From Tardiphaga sp. (lineage in GTDB: Bacteria; Pseudomonadota; Alphaproteobacteria; Rhizobiales; Xanthobacteraceae), in the NCBI GenBank assembly GCA_028290765.1, contig JAQGJF010000844.1, forward strand, positions 1 through 5,470: a DNA stretch of 5,470 nt. The letters run 5' to 3'. The notes below the pieces were generated by a model, which worked only from the letters and a program-made list of their open reading frames with translations, ran no database searches and was not told the origin of the DNA. This document shows, piece after piece, positions 1 to 5,470 of the stretch (position 1 is its first letter; every line of letters starts with the position of its first letter). The position numbers were made by a program, and so were the translations under genes.

Positions 1-192
1 CGGCAGGCGCATAATTTCTTCAGCCGTCGCCAGCACCTTGAGGACGTCGGGATATCCGGGCACCAGAGCCCGGGTTTCGATCCCTTCCGCCTTCAACGCC
101 GCCGGCAAGGCGCCGACGACGTCGGCGAGGCCGCCGGTCTTGATGATGGGGTAGATCTCCGAAGCGACCGAAAGCACCTTCAACGGCATCAT
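1..192 (-). CDS. glgA: Glycogen synthase (ADP-glucose type), N-terminal part only
   Basis: GlgA transfers glucose from ADP-glucose to the growing alpha-1,4-glucan chain in the cytoplasm. Only the first 64 codons are here; the gene continues past position 1. The protein begins [20 protein letters not shown], followed by [13 protein letters not shown]. This is the conserved start of bacterial GT5 glycogen synthases. The KTGGLADV motif (residues 18-25) holds the lysine that, in this family, lies in the ADP-glucose site. The PGYPDV stretch at residues 45-50 also fits. The start ATG (190-192) overlaps the glgC stop as ATGA, and a second in-frame ATG follows at once, so either could be the real start. 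Only a weak AGG lies about 9 nt upstream, so translation is probably coupled to glgC. Identification is firm; the rest of the protein cannot be judged. Confidence 0.95.
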   Translation of the reverse strand, partial: MMPLKVLSVASEIYPIIKTGGLADVVGALPAALKAEGIETRALVPGYPDVLKVLATAEEIMRLP

Positions 193-1451
193 GCCGTCAG
201 CCTGTCGATCATCGATTGGGTGATCAGGGAGATGCCTTGCTGCGTCGTTCTGAATTTAGTGGCGTCGAGTTCGGGGTCCTCCCCCACGACAAGTCCCTCC
301 GGGATCCGCACGCCACGGTCGATGACGACATTCTTCAAGCGCGCGCCGCGACCGACGTTGACATAGGGCAGCACCACCGCATTTTCGACCTTGGCGTAGG
401 AGTGCAGTTGCACGCCGGTGAACAGCAGCGAACGCCTGATCGCGGCACCCGAAATGATGCATCCCCCGGAAACGAGCGAGGTCACCGCCTCACCGCGGCG
501 GCCGTCCGCGTCATGAACGAACTTGGCGGGCGGCGTGATTTCGGCATGGGTCCAGATCGGCCATGAGTTGTCGTATAGATCGAGCTCGGGCAAAATATCG
601 GTGAGATCGATATTGGAAGCCCAATAGGCGTCCACCGTTCCGACGTCCCGCCAGTAGCTGCGCGGATCGTCACCGGACCGGACGCAGGACCGGCTGAATT
701 GATGCGCCACCGCCCGGCCATGTTTCACGATGTAGGGGATGATGTCCTTGCCGAAATCATGGCTTGAATTCGGATCGTTGGCGTCACGTCGCAGTTCGTC
801 GAACAGGAATTTCGAATCGAACACATAGATTCCCATGCTGGCGAGCGACTTGTCCGGCTTACCCGGCATGGCGGGCGGATCGGCGGGCTTTTCGAGGAAG
901 GAGCGGATGATATTGTTGTCATCGACGTCCATGATGCCAAAACCGCTCGACTCGGATCTCGGCATTTCGAGGCAGCCCACGGTGACGTCCGCGCCTTGTT
1001 CGACATGCTGTTGCAGCATAAGTTCGTAATCCATCTTGTAGATATGGTCTCCGGCGAGAAGCACGATGAAGCGCACGCGATGAGGTTCGATGATATCGAT
1101 GTTCTGATAAACCGCGTCCGCCGTCCCGAGATACCAGTTGGTCTCGGAGACACGCTGGCTGGCCGGCAGAATGTCGAAGCTCTCGTTGCGTTCCGGACGA
1201 AAGAAGTTCCAGCCCATCTGCAGATGGCGGATCAGGCTGTGTGCCTTGTATTGGGTCGCGACGGCGATGCGGCGGATGCCGGAGTTCATGGCATTTGACA
1301 GCGCGAAATCGATGATGCGCGACTTGCCGCCAAAATAGACCGCCGGCTTGGCGCGCCGATCGGTCAGTTCCATCAGCCGACTGCCGCGGCCACCGGCCAG
1401 CACGAAGGCAAGAGCGTGACGCGCGAGCGGCTCGTGTCCATCGACTCGCAT
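189..1451 (-). CDS. glgC: Glucose-1-phosphate adenylyltransferase (ADP-glucose pyrophosphorylase)
   Basis: GlgC converts glucose-1-phosphate and ATP to ADP-glucose and pyrophosphate, the committed and allosterically controlled step of bacterial glycogen synthesis. The 420-aa length is normal for the family. The nucleotidyltransferase domain spans about residues 13-285. It shows AGGRGSRL (19-26), the [13 protein letters not shown] segment (31-43), WYLGTADAV (107-115), [11 protein letters not shown] (132-142) with the catalytic-type Asp135, the FLEKP glucose-1-phosphate-binding lysine motif (185-189), HDFGKDIIP (231-239) and [12 protein letters not shown] (266-277). Residues of about 320-390 form a C-terminal left-handed beta-helix with hexapeptide-like repeats (for example [20 protein letters not shown]). 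A GGGAGG ribosome-binding site five nt upstream supports the start. It overlaps downstream glgA by 4 nt, so the two form an operon. Relatives in rhizobia are activated by fructose-6-phosphate and pyruvate; that is family knowledge, not visible here. Confidence 0.97.
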   Translation of the reverse strand: MRVDGHEPLARHALAFVLAGGRGSRLMELTDRRAKPAVYFGGKSRIIDFALSNAMNSGIRRIAVATQYKAHSLIRHLQMGWNFFRPERNESFDILPASQRVSETNWYLGTADAVYQNIDIIEPHRVRFIVLLAGDHIYKMDYELMLQQHVEQGADVTVGCLEMPRSESSGFGIMDVDDNNIIRSFLEKPADPPAMPGKPDKSLASMGIYVFDSKFLFDELRRDANDPNSSHDFGKDIIPYIVKHGRAVAHQFSRSCVRSGDDPRSYWRDVGTVDAYWASNIDLTDILPELDLYDNSWPIWTHAEITPPAKFVHDADGRRGEAVTSLVSGGCIISGAAIRRSLLFTGVQLHSYAKVENAVVLPYVNVGRGARLKNVVIDRGVRIPEGLVVGEDPELDATKFRTTQQGISLITQSMIDRLTA

Positions 1452-1479
1452 GATATCCTCCCAGGCTGCCCGGATATCA
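1451..1479 (-). promoter_or_regulatory. Perfect 8-bp dyad covering the glgC ribosome-binding site
   Basis: TGATATCC (1451-1458) and GGATATCA (1472-1479) are exact reverse complements separated by 13 nt, with arm centres 21 bp apart, about two helical turns. In the glgC mRNA the arm next to the start codon includes the last two G of the Shine-Dalgarno element and the A of the AUG, so a hairpin would partly hide the start. As DNA, the geometry also suits a dimeric repressor. A weak promoter-like pair (TTGTAA at 1499-1504 and TTGATA at 1475-1480, 18-nt spacer, minus strand) would put its -10 box inside the outer arm. The arrangement is seen directly; its function is inferred. Confidence 0.45.
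1457..1462 (-). promoter_or_regulatory. glgC ribosome-binding site
   Basis: On the minus strand the sequence reads GGGAGG-ATATC-ATG, a near-consensus Shine-Dalgarno element with a 5-nt spacer. It fixes the glgC start at 1451. Part of this element lies inside the inverted repeat described at 1451-1479. Confidence 0.85.
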
Positions 1480-1489
1480 AGTTTCCGGG
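1469..1489 (-). repeat. Second inverted repeat upstream of glgC, overlapping the first
   Basis: CCCGGA (1469-1474) and TCCGGG (1484-1489) are exact reverse complements with a 9-nt loop. Bases 1472-1474 are shared with the outer arm of the dyad at 1451-1479, so in RNA the two hairpins cannot form fully at the same time. This is the layout of a simple switch, but no ligand, regulator or transcription start is known from the sequence. Confidence 0.4.
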
Positions 1490-1600
1490 TCGATCCTTTT
1501 ACAAGGCCATATTGATCGCCATTTGTTTCCAGCCGTCTACTCCTAAATCGGATTTTGGTTCACGGCCGATCGGCTCAAACCGTCGCTGCGGTGACGGAAA

Positions 1601-1633
1601 CGCGCTCCCCTCCCCCTTGCGAGGGGGAGCGCG
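1601..1633 (-). terminator. GC-rich hairpin, probable terminator of the antiporter transcript
   Basis: CGCGCTCCCC (1601-1610) pairs perfectly with GGGGAGCGCG (1624-1633), a 10-bp stem around a 13-nt loop. A second register is possible: CTCCCCC (1610-1616) with GGGGGAG (1623-1629), a 7-bp stem with a 6-nt loop. It begins 23 bp past the antiporter stop in the direction of transcription and is followed on the minus strand by only three T. It could therefore be a weak intrinsic terminator, or a copy of the C-run/G-run palindromes common between genes in Bradyrhizobium-like genomes. It separates the antiporter gene from glgC. Confidence 0.55.
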
Positions 1634-1656
1634 GAGCCCGCCCTACCCTCAACCAC

Positions 1657-3450
1657 TCAAATCCCGGCGACCGACGACCATGTCCGCGCCAGTTTGCGCT
1701 TCAGCCGCGAGGCGCGGGTCGATGGCGGCGCGGGCTCTTCGTCTTCGGGCAGGCGGAGGCCGACGACATTGACCCGGCCGCCGCCGATGCTGCGCGCGAC
1801 CAGCACGATGGAATCGAGCGGCAGGGTCGCGCCTTCTTTCGGCGCATGATCGAGATGAATGTCGAAAAAGTCGGCGAGCGTGAGGTTCGCCTGGTCCGGA
1901 TCGATGGTGACGCCGTAGATCCCGGCAATTTCGCCGAGATGGATCTCGCCCGACATCATGAAGTCGCCGAGCAGATGCGGATCGGGGGCCGTGCTCGGCA
2001 GCATGTCGACGAAGAAACGGTCAAGCGCTTCGGCTTTCTCCGGCGGCGCCAGCAGGTAGACATAGTCGCCGGCCTCGACCGGCTCGGCCTCTGCGGGCGA
2101 GAGGATTTTCTCGTCGCGGATCACCAAAGTGGGCTTCGACCAGGATGGAATGAGGCCACGGCGCAAATACAGGCTTTTGGGCCGAACTGAATAACCGACC
2201 AACTGCTGCTCGAGCTGCCCCGGTAGATCGAGTTCGATGCGCCGAGGCCCGCGATCCGAGCGCGGCAGCGCCACATGAAGCCGCCGTGCCGCCGCGGCCA
2301 GCGTCCAGCCCTGCAGCAACAGCGAGATGATGACGACGACGAAGGCGACGTCGAAATAGAGATAGGCTTTCGACAGACCAACCAAAAGCGGGATCGACGC
2401 CAGGAAGATCGCGACCGCGCCGCGCAGGCCGACCCAGGCGACGAACAGCTTTTCCCGCCAGTTGAAGCGAAACGGCGCCAGACAAATGAACACCGCGATC
2501 GGCCGCGCCACCAGCATCAGCACCATGGCAACTGCAACCGCCGGAACCACGCTGCCCGGCAACCGCTGCGGCGAGACCAATAGTCCCAGCAGCACGAACA
2601 TCACGATCTGCGCCAGCCAGGTCGCGGCGTCGAGAAACGTCACCACTGAATTATGCGCCCGGTTCGGCCGGTTGCCGATGATGATACCGGCGAGATAGAC
2701 CGCGAGAAAGCCCGAGGCGTGGCCAAGCTGCGCCGTTCCGAAAATCACCAGCGCCGCGGTGCAGACGAACGGCGCATGCAATCCTTGCGGCAGCGCGACC
2801 TTGTTCAGCGCCAGCACCACGAGCCGGCCGCCGACCACGCCGATGATGGCGCCGAGAACGGCTTCCCGGGCAAATTCCAACGCCACGTGCCAAAGCGAGC
2901 TGTCGCCGACCGAGATCAGTTCCACCAGCATCAAGGTGAGAAACACCGCGAAGGGATCGTTGGTGCCGGATTCGACTTCCAGCGTGGCGCCGACGCGGGG
3001 ACGCAGCCGCAGCCCCTGGGCATGGACCAGCAGGAACACCGCGGCCGCGTCGGTCGACGCCACCACGGCGCCTACCAGCAGCGCTTCGGTCCAGTTCAGG
3101 TCGAGGGCGTATTTGGCGACCGGCGCGGTGATCAGCGCCGTCAGCAGCACGCCGACGGTGGCCAGCGCCATCGATGGCGCAAGGACAGCGCGGATGCTTT
3201 GAAACCGTGTTTTCAAGCCGCCGTCGAACAGGATCAGCGCCAGCGCAACCGAGCCGACCAGATAGGTGGTCCGCACATCGTCGAATTTCAGCCCGCCCGG
3301 GCCGGAATCGCCGGCCAGCATGCCGATGAACAGGAAGATCAACAGCAGCGGCGCGCCGAAGCGCAGTGCCAGCAGGCTCGACAGGATGCCGGCCATCACC
3401 AGAATGGCCCCCAGCAGAATGGCGATACTGACCGAATCGAGCGAAGCCAT
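1657..3450 (-). CDS. nhaP2: NhaP2/CvrA-type potassium/proton antiporter (CPA1 family)
   Basis: This inner-membrane protein is predicted to expel K+ (in some relatives Na+) in exchange for protons, protecting cell volume and internal pH. The 597-aa length fits the family. Residues of about 8-390 form the sodium/hydrogen exchanger domain with roughly 12 hydrophobic segments. Visible motifs are LILFDGGLKT (72-81), ASTDAAAVF (131-139) with Asp134, ESGTNDP (160-166) with the Asn164-Asp165 pair typical of CPA1 ion sites, and GLRGAVAIFLA (341-351). Two cytoplasmic domains follow: a TrkA-C/RCK-C-like segment (about 415-482) and a CorC/HlyC-type transporter-associated segment (about 494-567). A short basic tail ends the protein. 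This order, exchanger then TrkA-C then CorC-C, is characteristic of NhaP2/CvrA. The regulatory domains suggest control by a bound nucleotide or ion. The start has GGAGG three nt upstream and no in-frame alternative nearby. The exact ion cannot be read from sequence. Confidence 0.92.
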   Translation of the reverse strand: MASLDSVSIAILLGAILVMAGILSSLLALRFGAPLLLIFLFIGMLAGDSGPGGLKFDDVRTTYLVGSVALALILFDGGLKTRFQSIRAVLAPSMALATVGVLLTALITAPVAKYALDLNWTEALLVGAVVASTDAAAVFLLVHAQGLRLRPRVGATLEVESGTNDPFAVFLTLMLVELISVGDSSLWHVALEFAREAVLGAIIGVVGGRLVVLALNKVALPQGLHAPFVCTAALVIFGTAQLGHASGFLAVYLAGIIIGNRPNRAHNSVVTFLDAATWLAQIVMFVLLGLLVSPQRLPGSVVPAVAVAMVLMLVARPIAVFICLAPFRFNWREKLFVAWVGLRGAVAIFLASIPLLVGLSKAYLYFDVAFVVVIISLLLQGWTLAAAARRLHVALPRSDRGPRRIELDLPGQLEQQLVGYSVRPKSLYLRRGLIPSWSKPTLVIRDEKILSPAEAEPVEAGDYVYLLAPPEKAEALDRFFVDMLPSTAPDPHLLGDFMMSGEIHLGEIAGIYGVTIDPDQANLTLADFFDIHLDHAPKEGATLPLDSIVLVARSIGGGRVNVVGLRLPEDEEPAPPSTRASRLKRKLARTWSSVAGI

Positions 3451-3453
3451 AGG

Positions 3454-3458
3454 CCTCC
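3454..3458 (-). promoter_or_regulatory. Ribosome-binding site of the antiporter gene
   Basis: GGAGG lies on the minus strand with only a 3-nt spacer (CCT) before the ATG. That is tighter than usual, but it is the only good element. The codons further upstream in this frame contain no ATG, GTG or TTG for at least 45 nt, which supports the start at 3450. Confidence 0.7.
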
Positions 3459-3632
3459 GTTTTGTGCGCGTCCGTTTGCTTAAATACTTGCAATTGCATC
3501 CTTATCGTCGCCATCGGTGGACGCCAATCACTTTCTGCAGGCAGCGACAATGTGGCCTGTTTGCAGGCGTTCCAGCTCGCATGCATGCGTCTGCCAATGG
3601 CGCCGGCGCCGCGTCTATGGGAACCTGCGCGA

Positions 3633-3642
3633 GATTCGAATC
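3633..3642. promoter_or_regulatory. Paired GANTC sites in a palindrome
   Basis: GATTCGAATC is a perfect 10-bp palindrome made of two abutting GANTC sites (GATTC and GAATC). In alphaproteobacteria GANTC is methylated by CcrM and read by GcrA, and such sites in promoters can link expression to the cell cycle. It lies about 95-104 bp before the MscS start. The sites are certain; a regulatory role is only a possibility. Confidence 0.3.
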
Positions 3643-3680
3643 AAATTCACACCGATCCGATGCGGGACGAGAGGTTCGAG

Positions 3681-3736
3681 ATGAGACATGTCGGATGAGA
3701 CACGTCATATGAGACTTGTCAGATGAGATTTAGGCG
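3681..3736 (+). repeat. 14-bp tandem repeat, four units, abutting the MscS start codon
   Basis: Units begin at 3681, 3695, 3709 and 3723. The first three follow ATGAGACNNGTCNN, with 10 of 14 positions invariant. The fourth keeps ATGAGA and then diverges into TTTAGGCG, which supplies the ribosome-binding AGG. The MscS ATG sits exactly where a fifth unit would begin. In units 1-3 GAC-NN-GTC is a small inverted repeat (GACATGTC is fully palindromic). The ATG at 3695 is in frame with the gene but meets TGA after five codons. Possible roles are a regulator-binding array, an mRNA leader element, or a recent tandem expansion with no function. Confidence 0.85.
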
Positions 3737-5053
3737 ATGATGGACGTGAACGAGCTCCACACCTGGCTGATCGCCGCCGCCCGCTCGGTGGGGGCGGAGG
3801 TCACCTCGCCATGGTTCTATCTGCAGCTCGGGCTGATCATGGCCGCCACCGGGATCGCTTTCGCCGTCGGAACCGCAATCCGATCCAGAATAGACCTGAC
3901 CTCGCTGGCGATGGGCTGGCCGGCGCCGCTGCGGCTGTTCATGCGCGTGCTGGTCGACAGTGCGTCCACGGCTGCCTTCGCGGTGCTGATGATCGTCGCC
4001 CGCATCGTGATGCTGATGTCGACCTGGCCGAGCCGCAGCTATTTGCTGTCGGTATCCGCCAACCTCGCTCTGGCGTGGCTCGTCATCCGGCTCGTGACCA
4101 GCGTGATCCGCAATCCGTTCTTCGTGCGGCTGGTGTCGATATCGGCGTGGTGCGTGGCGGCGCTGAGCATTCTGGGCCAACTCGGCCCGGTGCTCGACAT
4201 GCTGGATTCGGTGGCGATCGATCTTGGCGGGTTGCGCCTGACGCCGCTGCTCTTGATCAAGCTCGCGGTGTTGCTGGCGGTGGCGCTGTGGCTGTCGAAC
4301 ATCGCCAGCAATTTCCTGGAAGGCCGGATCACCCAGTCCCGCGACCTGACGCCCTCGATCCAGGTGCTGCTGGTCAAGATGGTCCGGCTGACCTTGATGG
4401 TTCTGGCGATCGCCATCGTCATGAGCGCGGTCGGCATCAATCTCTCGGCGCTGGCGCTGTTCTCGGGAGCGATCGGCGTCGGCATCGGTTTCGGCCTGCA
4501 GAAGATCGTCTCCAATTTCATCAGCGGGGTGATCCTGCTCGCGGACAAATCGGTGAAGCCCGGCGATCTCGTCACCATCGGCGACAGCTTTGGCCGCATC
4601 AGCGCGATGAACACCCGCTACATTTCGGTTGCCGCCGGCGACGGCCGCGAGTTTCTGATTCCGAACGAGGATTTGATCACCCAGAAAGTCGTCAACTGGA
4701 CCTACACCGACAAGAACACGCTGGTGAAAGTGGTGTTCGGCACCAATTACGATGCCGACCCGCGGCTGGTCTGCAAGCTGGCGGTCGACATCGCGGCGGC
4801 GACGCCACGCGTCATCGCGCTCAAGCCGCCGACCTGCCTGCTCACCGAATTCGCCGAGGCCGGCATGAAGTTCGCCCTGACCTTCTGGATCTCCGATCCC
4901 GATGCCGGAATGGACAATGTGCGCAGCGACGTGATGCTGTCGCTGTGGGAGGCTTTCAAGCACGAAGGCATCCGCGTGCCCTATCCGGTGCGCGAAATCC
5001 GCGTTCGCGGCGGAACGTTGCCGGTCGACACCACCATCGAAGTTTCGAATTGA
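3737..5053 (+). CDS. MscS-family mechanosensitive ion channel
   Basis: The product is an inner-membrane channel expected to open under membrane tension and let out ions and small solutes during hypo-osmotic shock. It has 438 aa, longer than E. coli MscS (286 aa), because extra membrane segments precede the pore. Hydrophobic segments lie near 28-47, 68-95, 104-124, 132-149, 168-190 and 209-233, then the pore helix 236-268. The signature is strong: a Gly/Ala-rich TM3 with AIGVGIGFGLQ (245-255), then KIVSNFISGVILL (256-268), then the beta domain with KPGDLVTIGDSFGRI (274-288), FLIPNEDLI (306-314) and NWTYTD (320-325). Residues of about 330-415 form the mixed alpha/beta C-terminal vestibule domain. 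An in-frame TAG six nt upstream limits the start to the ATG at 3737 or at 3740; the AGG at 3732-3734 is better spaced for 3740. It is transcribed away from the antiporter gene. Confidence 0.94.
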   Translation: MMDVNELHTWLIAAARSVGAEVTSPWFYLQLGLIMAATGIAFAVGTAIRSRIDLTSLAMGWPAPLRLFMRVLVDSASTAAFAVLMIVARIVMLMSTWPSRSYLLSVSANLALAWLVIRLVTSVIRNPFFVRLVSISAWCVAALSILGQLGPVLDMLDSVAIDLGGLRLTPLLLIKLAVLLAVALWLSNIASNFLEGRITQSRDLTPSIQVLLVKMVRLTLMVLAIAIVMSAVGINLSALALFSGAIGVGIGFGLQKIVSNFISGVILLADKSVKPGDLVTIGDSFGRISAMNTRYISVAAGDGREFLIPNEDLITQKVVNWTYTDKNTLVKVVFGTNYDADPRLVCKLAVDIAAATPRVIALKPPTCLLTEFAEAGMKFALTFWISDPDAGMDNVRSDVMLSLWEAFKHEGIRVPYPVREIRVRGGTLPVDTTIEVSN

Positions 5054-5320
5054 AATAAATCCTTCATATGCCGGCCCATGACCGTGGCGCGGGCGCGTAT
5101 GAACTCCTTCACAGAGACGCGTCAAAAAACGCAACGTTGATTGCCGCGCACACGCCGGCAAAGCGATCGCGTTCGCGCATGTGCCTTCGACTATATCGTA
5201 TGGTCCATTCCCGGCTCCGCGTTACCGCTCCTATGGTCCGCACGCTCTGCGATCCGCTCCGTTCGTCGCCCGGAGGTTCGCAAGTTGAACGTGTTTCACC
5301 GCGACCAAGGAGGAAGATAC
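5054..5320. other. Intergenic region after the MscS gene
   Basis: These 267 bp hold no convincing gene. A 6-bp inverted repeat TTGCCG/CGGCAA (5141-5146 and 5156-5161, 9-nt loop) is the best hairpin downstream of the MscS stop, but it lacks a T-run, so termination there is doubtful. Other features are a GCGATCGC palindrome (5163-5170), two direct copies of TATGGTCC (5199-5206 and 5232-5239) and the AT-rich CTATATCGTAT (5191-5201), which may be part of a promoter for the next gene. No matching -35 box could be assigned. Confidence 0.5.
5307..5313 (+). promoter_or_regulatory. Strong ribosome-binding site of the right-edge gene
   Basis: AAGGAGG followed by a 7-nt spacer (AAGATAC) and ATG is the best Shine-Dalgarno element in the window. 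It is the main reason for calling a gene at 5321, which is otherwise too short here to stand on its own. Confidence 0.85.
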
Positions 5321-5470
5321 ATGGATCAGTCGTTGAACGGAGGACTGCAGAACTATCCGCCTAACGGCATGTTCGCAGGCCAGCAACTCGCGCCGCAGGG
5401 CTTCTTTGGTGGCTTGGGAACACCAACCCAATCGCCGATGACAAGCTTCTGGGGCAACCGGAACCTCGGC
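5321..5470 (+). CDS. Unrecognised Gly/Gln/Pro-rich protein, N-terminal part
   Basis: The first 50 codons are present and the frame is open to the right edge. The protein starts MDQSLNGGLQNYPPNG and is rich in Gly, Gln, Pro, Asn and Phe, with almost no charged residues (Asp2 and Arg47 only). It has no signal peptide or membrane helix in the visible part. An imperfect 11-residue repeat is visible: PNGMFAG (14-20) and PQGFFGG (25-31). Such composition suggests a disordered or low-complexity N-terminus, perhaps of a short surface, structural or stress-related protein, but I do not recognise a family. The strong ribosome-binding site suggests high expression. It reads in the same direction as the MscS gene but lies 267 bp away, so it probably has its own promoter. 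Confidence 0.75.
   Translation, partial: MDQSLNGGLQNYPPNGMFAGQQLAPQGFFGGLGTPTQSPMTSFWGNRNLG

Larger units (their letters stand above)
1452..1656. other. Intergenic region between the antiporter gene and glgC
   Basis: These 205 bp hold the dyads next to glgC (1451-1489), a 10-bp palindrome GCCGATCGGC (1565-1574) and the hairpin at 1601-1633. Bases 1490-1564 are less GC-rich than the surroundings and should contain the glgC promoter, but I find no convincing -35/-10 pair there. No credible gene is present. Confidence 0.6.
3451..3736. other. Divergent control region between antiporter and MscS genes
   Basis: This 286-bp stretch must contain both promoters, one reading left into the antiporter gene and one reading right into the MscS gene. 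Visible elements are a perfect palindrome TGCAATTGCA (3489-3498), two direct copies of TGCAGGC (3536-3542 and 3562-3568), a small hairpin GCCTG-TTTG-CAGGC (3555-3568), the repeat GGCGCCGGCGCC (3600-3611 region), a GATTCGAATC palindrome (3633-3642) and the 14-bp tandem repeats (3681-3736). I cannot assign a convincing sigma-factor promoter on either strand. Short open frames here have no ribosome-binding sites and no protein-like composition. Confidence 0.6.

Noticed and set aside
2653..3483. A 276-codon plus-strand open frame antisense to the antiporter gene
   Set aside because: It has the same Gln/Arg/Asp/His-rich shadow composition, lacks a good ribosome-binding site and lies fully opposite a well-supported gene.
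3620..3644. GGAAC at 3620-3624 as the -35 box of an EcfG general-stress promoter
   Set aside because: No CGTT-like -10 element occurs 16-17 nt downstream.
3502..3708. A 68-codon minus-strand open frame in the divergent region
   Set aside because: Its start lies inside the tandem repeats, it has no ribosome-binding site and its sequence does not look protein-like.
3681..3736. The 14-bp repeats as a CRISPR array
   Set aside because: Units are too short, contiguous with no unique spacers, and no cas genes are near.
3719..5161. A 480-codon open frame on the minus strand across the whole MscS gene
   Set aside because: Its product is dominated by His, Gln, Asp and Arg with no recognisable domain, as expected from the antisense of a GC-rich membrane-protein gene. 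The plus-strand frame has a clear MscS signature.
5068..5364. A 98-codon plus-strand open frame overlapping the start of the right-edge gene
   Set aside because: No ribosome-binding site, Arg/Ser/Pro-rich shadow-like composition, and it conflicts with the much better supported start at 5321.
1..5470. tRNA, rRNA, insertion sequence, integrase or attachment-site signals
   Set aside because: I looked on both strands and saw no tRNA-like cloverleaf, transposase motif or flanking inverted/direct repeats. Base composition is even across the window, with no sign of recent transfer.

Overview
The window is GC-rich DNA from an alphaproteobacterium. The glgC and glgA proteins are of rhizobial type, the third-position GC bias is strong, and a C-rich/G-rich intergenic palindrome is present. 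Together these point to Hyphomicrobiales, most likely the Bradyrhizobium/Nitrobacteraceae group. This taxonomic call is inference from protein character and base composition; no search was run.

Layout, left to right. (1) 1-192, minus: the first 64 codons of glycogen synthase glgA, running off the left edge. (2) 189-1451, minus: complete glgC, ADP-glucose pyrophosphorylase, overlapping glgA by 4 nt (ATGA). (3) 1452-1656: a 205-bp intergenic region with a dyad over the glgC ribosome-binding site and a GC-rich hairpin that probably ends antiporter transcription. (4) 1657-3450, minus: a complete 597-aa NhaP2/CvrA-type potassium/proton antiporter. (5) 3451-3736: a 286-bp divergent intergenic region ending in a 14-bp tandem repeat whose last unit abuts the next start codon. 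(6) 3737-5053, plus: a complete 438-aa MscS-family mechanosensitive channel. (7) 5054-5320: a 267-bp intergenic region with no clear signal except a strong ribosome-binding site at its right end. (8) 5321-5470, plus: the first 50 codons of an unrecognised Gly/Gln/Pro-rich protein, running off the right edge.

How the genes fit together. GlgC makes ADP-glucose and GlgA polymerises it into glycogen, so the left part is a carbon-storage operon. The antiporter exports K+ in exchange for protons, and the divergent MscS-type channel releases solutes when membrane tension rises. Those two form a plausible ion and osmotic homeostasis pair around one control region. Coding content is ordinary for this kind of genome, and I see no clear new multi-gene system. 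The most interesting structure is regulatory: the 14-bp repeat before the MscS gene, the dyad over the glgC start, and the short repetitive protein at the right edge.
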